DNA from: Misgurnus anguillicaudatus | Taxonomy: Eukaryota > Chordata > Actinopteri > Cypriniformes > Cobitidae | Length of the DNA stretch: 64,000 nucleotides | Assembly (NCBI RefSeq): GCF_027580225.2 | Contig: NC_073346.2 | Coordinates: forward strand, 7,342,001 to 7,406,000 | Reading direction: 5' to 3' | Shown: piece by piece, positions 20,473 through 32,770 of the stretch | Numbering within the stretch: the first letter of the stretch is position 1 | Layout: each line of letters opens with the position of its first letter | The notes under the pieces: generated by a model | Seen by the model: the letters and a program-made list of their open reading frames with translations, nothing else | What the model was told of the DNA's origin: nothing | Database searches by the model: none | Position numbers and translations under genes: made by a program

Positions 20473-20597
20473 ATCTCTACCAGAATGGGAAACCGGGTCA
20501 TCCCCCGCGTGCCTGTCTCCTGGCGTCTTTGAAAAGGACGCTCCCTCGGAAGAAAGCGCGATACACAGCACGGGTGGCTACAACAAAGGCAAGAGAA

Positions 20598-20680
20598 TGT
20601 CAGAAGTGGGATTCGAACACACGCCTCCAGAGGAGACTGCGACCTAAACGCAGCGCCTTAGACCGCTCGGCCATCCTGAC
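20598..20680 (-). tRNA. tRNA-Leu with anticodon TAG, unit 9
   Basis: Anticodon TAG (A at 20646) with T-stem G52 to T and the 2-nt 5' deletion, as unit 6. Confidence 0.88.
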
Positions 20681-21802
20681 CAACCCATGGTCCGGGCGAG
20701 TCGATTGCGCTCCTCAGCGAATGTGCCGGTGTAGCTTTTGGAATGACTCACGATTTTATTGCCTTCATGCAGCTCATCTTTAATTCTTATTTATTTCTTT
20801 ACAAACGCCTTGAAATAGTGACGAATGTGGATTTTTCGAAATGAGGAACAATGTGCCCGAAGCCTTTCATTTGCCAAAAGCACACCCAGCCCGTCTCCAT
20901 ATGCCCTGTAACGGATGCTGTCAAAGTGGTTTTGCATTCAATGATCCTTTCCCCCTTGATCATACTGTTTTAGAACAGGGTCACAAAAAGGAATCGCCAT
21001 TCTCAGACCCTGCTCGTTCTACTTGAACGCGCAATGAAAATACTTGATCAAATGCGGATGGACGCCGGCATTGCAATTTAGCGAAAAAGCGCCATCTCTG
21101 TACGTCTCAGGGCCTTTTTATGGTTCGCAGTTGCCTTCTAATGTAGACAACAGTTAACCATACGGCGGCGACATCCTTAAAAGAACCGGTAGCATTGTGT
21201 CTCGAGCACACAAGGCAAACAAGAGATTCTTCAAGAGGTGAGTGCGAAGTACAGTTTACTGCCACAGGCAATGGCCGCAAAGCTTTTTCTTTATCAGACT
21301 CTAATACGTGGAACACGTCACCAACTTACATAGGACAGTCTTTCAACTTTAGCACAATTTAAGTTTTTCTACTAGATAATGAGGCTAAAGACGAGCCAAA
21401 CACGTGATCACTGAACAACTGGGACTTTGCATTGTGGATATGTAACGTTATTCCATTAATATGTCAGCTGTGTCAAATGTGTCAAATGTAAGTGTTTATT
21501 TATAATGGGTTTTATCTAGCCTGAGAGCATGTGCGCCAAGATCGTCCAGCAACGGCAGGCGTGCCATTCTCGACACCATTTAAAAGACGATAGGAATCCT
21601 GGGCATGACATAGCCCCTCTGTGTCTCCTTAAAGTTGTTTCTGTACGTGTAACAAATTAAGAACGAGAAGGTCCTCAGTGTGGGTAGCCAGAGTGCAAGA
21701 AGCCCAGTCGTGCTCTCCTCGCAGGAGTTTCCTCGCTGGTGGCGCACAAAATGCCACGCAACCAGACACAAGGGGCCACCCAGGAGCCGTCGGTCTGGGC
21801 GT

Positions 21803-21876
21803 GCCTCGTTGGCGCAGTTAGGCAGCGTGTCAGTCTCATAATCTGAAGGTCGTGAGTTCGAGCCTCACACGGGGCA
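21803..21876 (+). tRNA. tRNA-Met(CAT), unit 9, D-stem variant
   Basis: C25-to-T wobble as unit 6. The terminator is T3 only (21886-21888). Confidence 0.95.
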
Positions 21877-21968
21877 GGGTGCCCGTTTGTCGACTAGTTT
21901 GAGCCTTTAGCCCCGTTTTCCTTCCGCACAGTGTGCCACGCGTCCACGGCCTGAAGGCCAGCGTGTCC

Positions 21969-22040
21969 TCCCTGGTGGTCTAGTGGCTAGGATTCGGCGC
22001 TCTCACCGCCGCGGCCCGGGTTCGATTCCCGGTCAGGGAA
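21969..22040 (+). tRNA. tRNA-Glu(CTC), unit 9
   Basis: Canonical copy. Confidence 0.98.
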
Positions 22041-22146
22041 CGCTCTTTTGACGTGCGCTTGCCTTTTTCACCGGCCGGGTTATGCGCAATGCTGGCTTCG
22101 AAGGCAAGGATCGCAGCACCTCCAAGAGGCAAAGCTTCACTGCCTC

Positions 22147-22221
22147 CGGCCCATCGACCTAAGATTGGACGGCTAAATTGCCTGCCTGCAGTCCTGCGCT
22201 CCGCCATCTGAGCAATCAGAG
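22147..22221 (-). pseudogene. tRNA-Tyr-like relic, full form, unit 9
   Basis: Undeleted, CCTAAGATTGG variant. Confidence 0.6.
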
Positions 22222-22308
22222 CCTGGTGTGCGTCCTCTGCTCTACTGAGGCATGTTGACGCAGGACAGCAGACACCCAACTTGTGGGAGGAAGGAGTAAA
22301 AACAGGAT

Positions 22309-22381
22309 CGAGCCAGCCAGGAGTCGAACCTAGAATCTTCTGATCCGTAGTCAGACGCGTTATCCATTGCGCCACTGGCCC
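22309..22381 (-). tRNA. tRNA-Arg(ACG), unit 9
   Basis: Canonical copy. Confidence 0.98.
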
Positions 22382-22509
22382 AACAACCTGGGAAGTCATG
22401 CTTGGAGAAGACAGCTGGATTCTGGAGGCCAGCTGCCAAACTTCATTATTAAATATTAATCCGGTTTTACTCTGCCATCATTAAATCCATTATTACACAA
22501 TCAATAATT

Positions 22510-23042
22510 ACATGGTTCCCTGCTGCAGCAGCCAAGGACAAGGCCAAGCTGCAGCGGGTGATCCGCTCGGCAGAGAGAGTGATCAACACCTCTCTACCTT
22601 CTCTGGAATCCCTTCACAACATCAGGGCTGTGAGAAGGGCAAGAAAAATTATGTCTGACCCATCTCATCCAGGCTGTACCATGTTTCAGCTGCTCCTTTC
22701 AGGTAGAAGGCTTCGGCTCCCGAGAACTGCAAAATCCCGGCATCGCCTGAGCTTCTTTCCCACGGCCGCCAGGCTGCTTAATGACAATCCAATTCCTTTT
22801 CAGGACTGAATGCACTGTTTGCACTTTATTGTTTCTATTACTCCTACTTTTATCATTCAGTATTAGTGTAAGTATCATTATTACTCTTAGCACCTTCCAT
22901 TCACCTTCCATATGACTGTGTATTTTCATATCTTGTTCTGTCTTAATGTTTCGTTTGCCACATTACATCCATGCGTGACTGGATGTAAAGAATTCCAATT
23001 GTGTTTGACACTATATTGCAATAAATTGAACCTTGAACCTTC
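22510..23042 (+). mobile_element. LINE 3' end, unit 9
   Basis: NPIPF variant without the MPDPS change; 3' UTR G-to-T at about 22,925. Confidence 0.75.
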
Positions 23043-23167
23043 ATCTCTACCAAAATGGGAAACCGGGTCATCCCCCGCGTGCCTGTCTCCTGGCGTCTTT
23101 GAAAAGGACGCTCCCTCGGAAGAAAGCGCGATACACAGCACGGGTGGCTACAACAAAGGTAAGAGAA

Positions 23168-23250
23168 TGTCAGAAGTGGGATTCGAACCCACGCCTCCAG
23201 AGGAGACTGCGACCTGAACGCAGCGCCTTAGACCGCTCGGCCATCCTGAC
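23168..23250 (-). tRNA. tRNA-Leu(CAG), unit 10
   Basis: Gene canonical; 5' flank reads CCACCCC instead of CCAACCC. Confidence 0.98.
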
Positions 23251-24374
23251 CACCCCAACTGGCCTGGGCGAGTCGATAGCGCTCCTCAGCGAATGTGCCG
23301 GTGTAGCTTTTGGAATGACTCACGATTTTATTGCCTTCATGCAGCTTATCTTTAATTCTTATTTATTTCTTTACAAACGCCTTGAAATAGTGACGAATGT
23401 GGATTTTTCTAAATGAGGAACAATGTGCCCGAAGCCTTTCATTTGCCAAAAGCACACCCAGCCCGTCTCCATATGCCCTGTAACGGATGCTGTCAAAGTG
23501 GTTTTGCATTCAATGATCCTTTCCCCCTTGATCATACTGTTTTAGAACAGGGTCACAAAAAGGAATCGCCATTCTCAGACCCTGCTCGTTCTACTTGAAC
23601 GCGCAATGAAAATACTTGATCAAATGCGGATGGACGCCGGCATTGCAATTTAGGGAAAAAGCGCCATCTCTGTACGTCTCAGGGCCTTTTTATGGTTCGC
23701 AGTTGCCTTCTAATGTAGACAACAGTTAACCATACGGCGGCGACATCCTTAAAAGAACCGGTGGCATTGTGTCTCGAGCACACAAGGCAAACAAGAGATT
23801 CTTCAAGAGGTGAGTGCGAAGTACAGTTTACTGCCACAGGCAATGGCCGCAGAGCTTTTTCTTTAACAGACTCTAATACGTGGAACACGTCACCAACTTA
23901 CATAGGACAGTCTTTCAACTTTAGCACAATTTAAGTTTTTCTACTAGATAATGAGGCTAAAGACGAGCCAAACACGTGATCACTGAACAACTGGGACTTT
24001 GCATTGTGGATATGTAACGTTATTCCATTAATCTGTCAGCTGTGTCAAATGTGTCAAATGTAAGTGTTTATTTATAATGGGTTTTATCTAGCCTGAGAGC
24101 ATGTGCGCCAAGATCGTCCAGCAACGGCAGGCGTGCCATTCTCGACACCATTTAAAAGACGATAGGAATCCTGGGCATGACATAGCCCCTCTGTGTCTCC
24201 TTGAAGTTGTTTCTGTACGTGTAACAAATTAAGAACGAGAAGGTCCTCAGTGTGGGTAGCCAGAGTGCAAGAAGCCCAGTCGTGCTCTCCTCGCAGGAGT
24301 TTCCTCGCTGGTGGCGCACAAAATGCCACGCAACCAGACACAAGGGGCCACCCAGGAGCCGTCGGTCTGGGCGT

Positions 24375-24448
24375 GCCTCGTTGGCGCAGTTAGGCAGCGC
24401 GTCAGTCTCATAATCTGAAGGTCGTGAGTTCGAGCCTCACACGGGGCA
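24375..24448 (+). tRNA. tRNA-Met(CAT), unit 10
   Basis: Canonical gene after the C/G-type spacer. Confidence 0.98.
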
Positions 24449-24540
24449 GGGTGCCCTTTTGTCGACTAGTTTGAGCCTTTAGCCCCGTTTTCCTTCCGCA
24501 CAGTGTGCCACGCGTCCACGGCCTGAAGGCCAGCGTGTCC

Positions 24541-24612
24541 TCCCTGGTGGTCTAGTGGCTAGGATTCGGCGCTCTCACCGCCGCGGCCCGGGTTCGATTC
24601 CCGGTCAGGGAA
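24541..24612 (+). tRNA. tRNA-Glu(CTC), unit 10
   Basis: Canonical copy. Confidence 0.98.
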
Positions 24613-24718
24613 CGCTCTTTTGACGTGCGCTTGCCTTTTTCACCGGCCGGGTTATGCGCAATGCTGGCTTCGAAGGCAAGGATCGCAGCACCTCCAAGAG
24701 GCAAAGCTTCACTGCCTC

Positions 24719-24784
24719 CGGCCCATCGACCTAAGGTTGGACGGCTAAATTGCCTGCCTGCAGTCCTGCGCTCCGCAATCAGAG
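24719..24784 (-). pseudogene. tRNA-Tyr-like relic, 9-nt deleted form, unit 10
   Basis: The only deleted relic that sits in a unit with the C/G-type spacer, so unit 10 is a recombinant. Confidence 0.55.
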
Positions 24785-24871
24785 CCTGGTGTGCGTCCTC
24801 TGCTCTACTGAGGCATGTTGACGCAGGACAGCAGACACCCAACTTGTGGGAGGAAGGAGTAAAAACAGGAT

Positions 24872-24944
24872 CGAGCCAGCCAGGAGTCGAACCTAGAATC
24901 TTCTGATCCGTAGTCAGACGCGTTATCCATTGCGCCACTGGCCC
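24872..24944 (-). tRNA. tRNA-Arg(ACG), unit 10
   Basis: Canonical copy. Confidence 0.98.
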
Positions 24945-25072
24945 AACAACCTGGGAAGTCATGCTTGGAGAAGACAGCTGGATTCTGGAGGCCAGCTGCC
25001 AAACTTCATTATTAAATATTAATCCGGTTTTACTCTGCCATCATTAAATCCATTATTACACAATCAATAATT

Positions 25073-25605
25073 ACATGGTTCCCTGCTGCAGCAGCCAAGG
25101 ACAAGGCCAAGCTGCAGCGGGTGATCCGCTCGGCAGAGAGAGTGATCAACACCTCTCTACCTTCTCTGGAATCCCTTCACAACATCAGGGCTGTGAGAAG
25201 GGCAAGAAAAATTATGTCTGACCCATCTCATCCAGGCTGTACCATGTTTCAGCTGCTCCTTTCAGGTAGAAGGCTTCGGCTCCCGAGAACTGCAAAATCC
25301 CGGCATCGCCTGAGCTTCTTTCCCACGGCCGCCAGGCTGCTTAATGACAATTCAATTCCTTTTCAGGACTGAATGCACTGTTTGCACTTTATTGTTTCTA
25401 TTACTCCTACTTTTATCATTCAGTATTAGTGTAAGTATCATTATTACTCTTAGCACCTTCCATTCACCTTCCATATGACTGTGTATTGTCATATCTTGTT
25501 CTGTCTTAATGTTTCGTTTGACACATTACATCCATGCGTGACTGGATGTAAAGAATTCCAATTGTGTTTGACACTATATTGCAATAAATTGAACCTTGAA
25601 CCTTC
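25073..25605 (+). mobile_element. LINE 3' end, unit 10
   Basis: Consensus frame; 3' UTR C-to-A at about 25,521. Confidence 0.75.
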
Positions 25606-25730
25606 ATCTCTACCAGAATGGGAAACCGGGTCATCCCCCGCGTGCCTGTCTCCTGGCGTCTTTGAAAAGGACGCTCCCTCGGAAGAAAGCGCGATACACA
25701 GCACGGGTGGCTACAACAAAGGCAAGAGAA

Positions 25731-25813
25731 TGTCAGAAGTGGGATTCGAACCCACGCCTCCAGAGGAGACTGCGACCTGAACGCAGCGCCTTAGACCGCT
25801 CGGCCATCCTGAC
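25731..25813 (-). tRNA. tRNA-Leu(CAG), unit 11
   Basis: Canonical copy. Confidence 0.98.
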
Positions 25814-26937
25814 CAACCCAACTGGCCCGGGCGAGTCGATTGCGCTCCTCAGCGAATGTGCCGGTGTAGCTTTTGGAATGACTCACGATTTTATTGCCTT
25901 CATGCAGCTCATCTTTAATTCTTATTTATTTCTTTACAAACGCCTTGAAATAGTGACGAATGTGGATTTTTCGAAATGAGGAACAATGTGCCCGAAGCCT
26001 TTCATTTGCCAAAAGCACACCCAGCCCGTCTCCATATGCCCTGTAACGGATGCTGTCAAAGTGGTTTTGCATTCAATGATCCTTTCCCCCTTGATCATAC
26101 TGTTTTAGAACAGGGTCACAAAAAGGAATCGCCATTCTCAGACCCTGCTCGTTCTACTTGAACGCGCAATGAAAATACTTGATCAAATGCGGATGGACGC
26201 CGGCATTGCAATTTAGCGAAAAAGCGCCATCTCTGTACGTCTCAGGGCCTTTTTATGGTTCGCAGTTGCCTTCTAATGTAGACAACAGTTAACCATACGG
26301 CGGCGACATCCTTAAAAGAACCGGTGGCATTGTGTCTCGAGCACACAAGGCAAACAAGAGATTCTTCAAGAGGTGAGTGCGAAGTACAGTTTACTGCCAC
26401 AGGCAATGGCCGCAGAGCTTTTTCTTTAACAGACTCTAATACGTGGAACACGTCACCAACTTACATAGGACAGTCTTTCAACTTTAGCACAATTTAAGTT
26501 TTTCTACTAGATAATGAGGCTAAAGACGAGCCAAATACGTGATCACTGAACAACTGGGACTTTCCATTGTGGATATGTAACGTTATTCCATTAATCTGTC
26601 AGCTGTGTCAAATGTGTCAAATGTAAGTGTTTATTTATAATGGGTTTTATCTAGCCTGAGAGCATGTGCGCCAAGATCGTCCAGCAACGGCAGGCGTGCC
26701 ATTCTCGACACCATTTAAAAGACGATAGGAATCCTGGGCATGACATAGCCCCTCTGTGTCTCCTTGAAGTTGTTTCTGTACGTGTAACAAATTAAGAACG
26801 AGAAGGTCCTCAGTGTGGGTAGCCATAGTGCAAGAAGCCCAGTCGTGCTCTCCTCGTAGGAGTTTCCTCGCTGGTGGCGCACAAAATGCCACGCAACCAG
26901 ACAAAAGGGGCCACCCAGGAGCCGTCGGTCTGGGCGT

Positions 26938-27011
26938 GCCTCGTTGGCGCAGTTAGGCAGCGCGTCAGTCTCATAATCTGAAAGTCGTGAGTTCGAGCCT
27001 CACACGGGGCA
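26938..27011 (+). tRNA. tRNA-Met(CAT), unit 11, variable-loop variant
   Basis: Variable loop AAGTC instead of AGGTC (26983); mild. T4 is kept, after a C-to-A change just before it. Confidence 0.95.
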
Positions 27012-27103
27012 GGGTGCCATTTTGTCGACTAGTTTGAGCCTTTAGCCCCGTTTTCCTTCCGCACAGTGTGCCACGCGTCCACGGCCTGAAGGCCAGCGTG
27101 TCC

Positions 27104-27175
27104 TCCCTGGTGGTCTAGTGGCTAGGATTCGGCGCTCTCACCGCCGCGGCCCGGGTTCGATTCCCGGTCAGGGAA
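27104..27175 (+). tRNA. tRNA-Glu(CTC), unit 11
   Basis: Canonical copy. Confidence 0.98.
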
Positions 27176-27281
27176 CGCTCTTTTGACGTGCGCTTGCCTT
27201 TTTCACCGGCCGGGTTATGCGCAATGCTGGCTTCGAAGGCAAGGATCGCAGCACCTCCAAGAGGCAAAGCTTCACTGCCTC

Positions 27282-27347
27282 CGGCCCATCGACCTAAGGT
27301 TGGACGGCTAAATTGCCTGCCTGCAGTCCTGCGCTCCGCAATCAGAG
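27282..27347 (-). pseudogene. tRNA-Tyr-like relic, 9-nt deleted form, unit 11
   Basis: Deleted form. Confidence 0.55.
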
Positions 27348-27434
27348 CCTGGTGTGCGTCCTCTGCTCTACTGAGGCATGTTGACGCAGGACAGCAGACA
27401 CCCAACTTGTGGGAGGAAGGAGTAAAAACAGGAT

Positions 27435-27507
27435 CGAGCCAGCCAGGAGTCGAACCTAGAATCTTCTGATCCGTAGTCAGACGCGTTATCCATTGCGCCA
27501 CTGGCCC
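27435..27507 (-). tRNA. tRNA-Arg(ACG), unit 11
   Basis: Canonical copy. Confidence 0.98.
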
Positions 27508-27635
27508 AACAACCTGGGAAGTCATGCTTGGAGAAGACAGCTGGATTCTGGAGGCCAGCTGCCAAACTTCATTATTAAATATTAATCCGGTTTTACTCTG
27601 CCATCATTAAATCCATTATTACACAATCAATAATT

Positions 27636-28168
27636 ACATGGTTCCCTGCTGCAGCAGCCAAGGACAAGGCCAAGCTGCAGCGGGTGATCCGCTCGGCAGA
27701 GAGAGTGATCAACACCTCTCTACCTTCTCTGGAATCCCTTCACAACATCAGGGCTGTGAGAAGGGCAAGAAAAATTATGTCTGACCCATCTCATCCAGGC
27801 TGTACCATGTTTCAGCTGCTCCTTTCAGGTAGAAGGCTTCGGCTCCCGAGAACTGCAAAATCCCGGCATCGCCTGAGCTTCTTTCCCACGGCCGCCAGGC
27901 TGCTTAATGACAATTCAATTCCTTTTCAGGACTGAATGCACTGTTTGCACTTTATTGTTTCTATTACTCCTACTTTTATCATTCAGTATTAGTGTAAGTA
28001 TCATTATTACTCTTAGCACCTTCCATTCACCTTCCATATGACTGTGTATTGTCATATCTTGTTCTGTCTTAATGTTTCGTTTGCCACATTACATCCATGC
28101 GTGACTGGATGTAAAGAATTCCAATTGTGTTTGACACTATATTGCAATAAATTGAACCTTGAACCTTC
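27636..28168 (+). mobile_element. LINE 3' end, unit 11
   Basis: Consensus frame. Confidence 0.75.
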
Positions 28169-28293
28169 ATCTCTACCAGAATGGGAAACCGGGTCATCCC
28201 CCGCGTGCCTGTCTCCTGGCGTCTTTGAAAAGGACGCTCCCTCGGAAGAAAGCGCGATACACAGCACGGGTGGCTACAACAAAGGCAAGAGAA

Positions 28294-28376
28294 TGTCAGA
28301 AGTGGGATTCGAACCCACGCCTCCAGAGGAGACTGCGACCTGAACGCAGCACCTTAGACCGCTCGGCCATCCTGAC
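28294..28376 (-). tRNA. tRNA-Leu(CAG), unit 12, D-stem variant
   Basis: C25 to T gives a G-T wobble in the D stem; probably tolerated. Confidence 0.96.
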
Positions 28377-29500
28377 CAACCCAACTGGCCTGGGCGAGTC
28401 GATTGCGCTCCTCAGCGAATGTGCCGGTGTAGCTTTTGGAATGACTCACGATTTTATTGCCTTCATGCAGCTCATCTTTAATTCTTATTTATTTCTTTAC
28501 AAACGCCTTGAAATAGTGACGAATGTGGATTTTTCGAAATGAGGAACAATGTGCCCGAAGCCTTTCATTTGCCAAAAGCACACCCAGCCCGTCTCCATAT
28601 GCCCTGTAACGGATGCTGTCAAAGTGGTTTTGCATTCAATGATCCTTTCCCCCTTGATCATACTGTTTTAGAACAGGGTCACAAAAAGGAATCGCCATTC
28701 TCAGACCCTGCTCGTTCTACTTGAACGCGCAATGAAAATACTTGATCAAATGCGGATGGACGCCGGCATTGCAATTTAGCGAAAAAGCGCCATCTCTGTA
28801 CGTCTCAGGGCCTTTTTATGGTTCGCAGTTGCCTTCTAATGTAGACAACAGTTAACCATACGGCGGCGACATCCTTAAAAGAACCGGTGGCATTGTGTCT
28901 CGAGCACACAAGGCAAACAAGAGATTCTTCAAGAGGTGAGTGCGAAGTACAGTTTACTGCCACAGGCAATGGCCGCAGAGCTTTTTCTTTAACAGACTCT
29001 AATACGTGGAACACGTCACCAACTTACATAGGACAGTCTTTCAACTTTAGCACAATTTAAGTTTTTCTACTAGATAATGAGGCTAAAGACGAGCCAAATA
29101 CGTGATCACTGAACAACTGGGACTTTCCATTGTGGATATGTAACGTTATTCCATTAATCTGTCAGCTGTGTCAAATGTGTCAAATGTAAGTGTTTATTTA
29201 TAATGGGTTTTATCTAGCCTGAGAGCATGTGCGCCAAGATCGTCCAGCAACGGCAGGCGTGCCATTCTCGACACCATTTAAAAGACGATAGGAATCCTGG
29301 GCATGACATAGCCCCTCTGTGTCTCCTTGAAGTTGTTTCTGTACGTGTAACAAATTAAGAACGAGAAGGTCCTCAGTGTGGGTAGCCAGAGTGCAAGAAG
29401 CCCAGTCGTGCTCTCCTCGTAGGAGTTTCCTCGCTGGTGGCGCACAAAATGCCACGCAACCAGACAAAAGGGGCCACCCAGGAGCCGTCGGTCTGGGCGT

Positions 29501-29574
29501 GCCTCGTTGGCGCAGTTAGGCAGCGCGTCAGTCTCATAATCTGAAGGTCGTGAGTTCGAGCCTCACACGGGGCA
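29501..29574 (+). tRNA. tRNA-Met(CAT), unit 12
   Basis: Canonical copy. Confidence 0.98.
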
Positions 29575-29666
29575 GGGTGCCCTTTTGTCGACTAGTTTGA
29601 GCCTTTAGCCCCGTTTTCCTTCCGCACAGTGTGCCACGCGTCCACGGCCTGAAGGCCAGCGTGTCC

Positions 29667-29738
29667 TCCCTGGTGGTCTAGTGGCTAGGATTCGGCGCTC
29701 TCACCGCCGCGGCCCGGGTTCGATTCCCGGTCAGGGAA
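29667..29738 (+). tRNA. tRNA-Glu(CTC), unit 12
   Basis: Canonical copy. Confidence 0.98.
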
Positions 29739-29844
29739 CGCTCTTTTGACGTGCGCTTGCCTTTTTCACCGGCCGGGTTATGCGCAATGCTGGCTTCGAA
29801 GGCAAGGATCGCAGCACCTCCAAGAGGCAAAGCTTCACTGCCTC

Positions 29845-29919
29845 CGGCCCATCGACCTAAGGTTGGACGGCTAAATTGCCTGCCTGCAGTCCTGCGCTCC
29901 GCCATCTGAGCAATCAGAG
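29845..29919 (-). pseudogene. tRNA-Tyr-like relic, full form, unit 12
   Basis: Undeleted although the unit has the T/C-type spacer. Confidence 0.6.
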
Positions 29920-30006
29920 CCTGGTGTGCGTCCTCTGCTCTACTGAGGCATGTTGACGCAGGACAGCAGACACCCAACTTGTGGGAGGAAGGAGTAAAAA
30001 CAGGAT

Positions 30007-30079
30007 CGAGCCAGCCAGGAGTCGAACCTAGAATCTTCTGATCCGTAGTCAGACGCGTTATCCATTGCGCCACTGGCCC
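30007..30079 (-). tRNA. tRNA-Arg(ACG), unit 12
   Basis: Canonical copy. Confidence 0.98.
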
Positions 30080-30207
30080 AACAACCTGGGAAGTCATGCT
30101 TGGAGAAGACAGCTGGATTCTGGAGGCCAGCTGCCAAACTTCATTATTAAATATTAATCCGGTTTTACTCTGCCATCATTAAATCCATTATTACACAATC
30201 AATAATT

Positions 30208-30740
30208 ACATGGTTCCCTGCTGCAGCAGCCAAGGACAAGGCCAAGCTGCAGTGGGTGATCCGCTCGGCAGAGAGAGTGATCAACACCTCTCTACCTTCT
30301 CTGGAATCCCTTCACAACATCAGGGCTGTGAGAAGGGCAAGAAAAATTATGTCTGACCCATCTCATCCAGGCTGTACCATGTTTCAGCTGCTCCTTTCAG
30401 GTAGAAGGCTTCGGCTCCCGAGAACTGCAAAATCCCGGCATCGCCTGAGCTTCTTTCCCACGGCCGCCAGGCTGCTTAATGACAATTCAATTCCTTTTCA
30501 GGACTGAATGCACTGTTTGCACTTTATTGTTTCTATTACTCCTACTTTTATCATTCAGTATTAGTGTAAGTATCATTATTACTCTTAGCACCTTCCATTC
30601 ACCTTCCATATGACTGTGTATTGTCATATCTTGTTCTGTCTTAATGTTTCGTTTGCCACATTACATCCATGCGTGACTGGATGTAAAGAATTCCAATTGT
30701 GTTTGACACTATATTGCAATAAATTGAACCTTGAACCTTC
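30208..30740 (+). mobile_element. LINE 3' end, unit 12
   Basis: Carries the R-to-W change seen otherwise only in units 1 and 2. Confidence 0.75.
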
Positions 30741-30865
30741 ATCTCTACCAGAATGGGAAACCGGGTCATCCCCCGCGTGCCTGTCTCCTGGCGTCTTTGA
30801 AAAGGACGCTCCCTCGGAAGAAAGCGCGATGCACAGCACGGGTGGCTACAACAAAGGCAAGAGAA

Positions 30866-30948
30866 TGTCAGAAGTGGGATTCGAACCCACGCCTCCAGAG
30901 GAGACTGCGACCTGAACGCAGCGCCTTAGACCGCTCAGCCATCCTGAC
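30866..30948 (-). tRNA. tRNA-Leu(CAG), unit 13, D-stem variant
   Basis: C12 to T (30938) gives a wobble in the D stem; the A box still fits the consensus. Confidence 0.96.
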
Positions 30949-32072
30949 CAACCCAATTGGCCCGGGCGAGTCGATTGCGCTCCTCAGCGAATGTGCCGGT
31001 GTAGCTTTTGGAATGACTCACGATTTTATTGCCTTCATGCAGCTCATCTTTAATTCTTATTTATTTCTTTACAAACGCCTTGAAATAGTGACGAATGTGG
31101 ATTTTTCGAAATGAGGAACAATGTGCCCGAAGCCTTTCATTTGCCAAAAGCACACCCAGCCCGTCTCCATATGCCCTGTAACGGATGCTGTCAAAGTGGT
31201 TTTGCATTCAATGATCCTTTCCCCCTTGATCATACTGTTTTAGAACAGGGTCACAAAAAGGAATCGCCATTCTCAGACCCTGCTCGTTCTACTTGAACGC
31301 GCAACGAAAATACTTAATCAAATGCGGATGGACGCCGGCATTGCAATTTAGCGAAAAAGCGCCATCTCTGTACGTCTCAGGGCCTTTTTATGGTTCGCAG
31401 TTGCCTTCTAATGTAGACAACAGTTAACCATACGGCGGCGACATCCTTAAAAGAACCGGTGGCATTGTGTCTCGAGCACACAAGGCAAACAAGAGATTCT
31501 TCAAGAGGTGAGTGCGAAGTACAGTTTACTGCCACAGGCAATGGCCGCAGAGCTTTTTCTTTAACAGACTCTAATACGTGGAACACGTCACCAACTTACA
31601 TAGGACAGTCTTTCAACTTTAGCACAATTTAAGTTTTTCTACTAGATAATGAGGCTAAAGACGAGCCAAATACGTGATCACTGAACAACTGGGACTTTCC
31701 ATTGTGGATATGTAACGTTATTCCATTAATCTGTCAGCTGTGTCAAATGTGTCAAATGTAAGTGTTTATTTATAATGGGTTTTATCTAGCCTGAGAGCAT
31801 GTGCGCCAAGATCGTCCAGCAACGGCAGGCGTGCCATTCTCGACACCATTTAAAAGACGATAGGAATCCTGGGCATGACATAGCCCCTCTGTGTCTCCTT
31901 GAAGTTGTTTCTGTACGTGTAACAAATTAAGAACGAGAAGGTCCTCAGTGTGGGTAGCCAGAGTGCAAGAAGCCCAGTCGTGCTCTCCTCGTAGGAGTTT
32001 CCTCGCTGGTGGCGCACAAAATGCCACGCAACCAGACAAAAGGGGCCACCCAGGAGCCGTCGGTCTGGGCGT

Positions 32073-32146
32073 GCCTCGTTGGCGCAGTTAGGCAGCGCGT
32101 CAGTCTCATAATCTGAAGGTCGTGAGTTCGAGCCTCACACGGGGCA
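32073..32146 (+). tRNA. tRNA-Met(CAT), unit 13
   Basis: Gene canonical; C-to-A next to the T4 terminator, as in units 11 and 14. Confidence 0.98.
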
Positions 32147-32238
32147 GGGTGCCATTTTGTCGACTAGTTTGAGCCTTTAGCCCCGTTTTCCTTCCGCACA
32201 GTGTGCCACGCGTCCACGGCCTGAAGGCCAGCGTGTCC

Positions 32239-32310
32239 TCCCTGGTGGTCTAGTGGCTAGGATTCGGCGCTCTCACCGCCGCGGCCCGGGTTCGATTCCC
32301 GGTCAGGGAA
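32239..32310 (+). tRNA. tRNA-Glu(CTC), unit 13
   Basis: Canonical copy. Confidence 0.98.
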
Positions 32311-32416
32311 CGCTCTTTTGACGTGCGCTTGCCTTTTTCACCGGCCGGGTTATGCGCAATGCTGGCTTCGAAGGCAAGGATCGCAGCACCTCCAAGAGGC
32401 AAAGCTTCACTGCCTC

Positions 32417-32482
32417 CGGCCCATCGACCTAAGGTTGGACGGCTAAATTGCCTGCCTGCAGTCCTGCGCTCCGCAATCAGAG
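32417..32482 (-). pseudogene. tRNA-Tyr-like relic, 9-nt deleted form, unit 13
   Basis: Deleted form. Confidence 0.55.
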
Positions 32483-32569
32483 CCTGGTGTCCGTCCTCTG
32501 CTCTACTGAGGCATGTTGACGCAGGACAGCAGACACCCAACTTGTGGGAGGAAGGAGTAAAAACAGGAT

Positions 32570-32642
32570 CGAGCCAGCCAGGAGTCGAACCTAGAATCTT
32601 CTGATCCGTAGTCAGACGCGTTATCCATTGCGCCACTGGCCC
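32570..32642 (-). tRNA. tRNA-Arg(ACG), unit 13
   Basis: Canonical copy. Confidence 0.98.
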
Positions 32643-32770
32643 AACAACCTGGGAAGTCATGCTTGGAGAAGACAGCTGGATTCTGGAGGCCAGCTGCCAA
32701 ACTTCATTATTAAATATTAATCCGGTTTTACTCTGCCATCATTAAATCCATTATTACACAATCAATAATT

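Larger units (their letters stand above)
14525..22229. repeat. Higher-order repeat, copy 2 (7,705 bp, three units)
   Basis: Second copy of the three-unit block. Private variants match copy 1 at the same offset (for example 16726, 20646, 21885). The first difference I see past the right end is at about 22,497 (CACAA against CAAAA at about 14,792). Confidence 0.85.
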
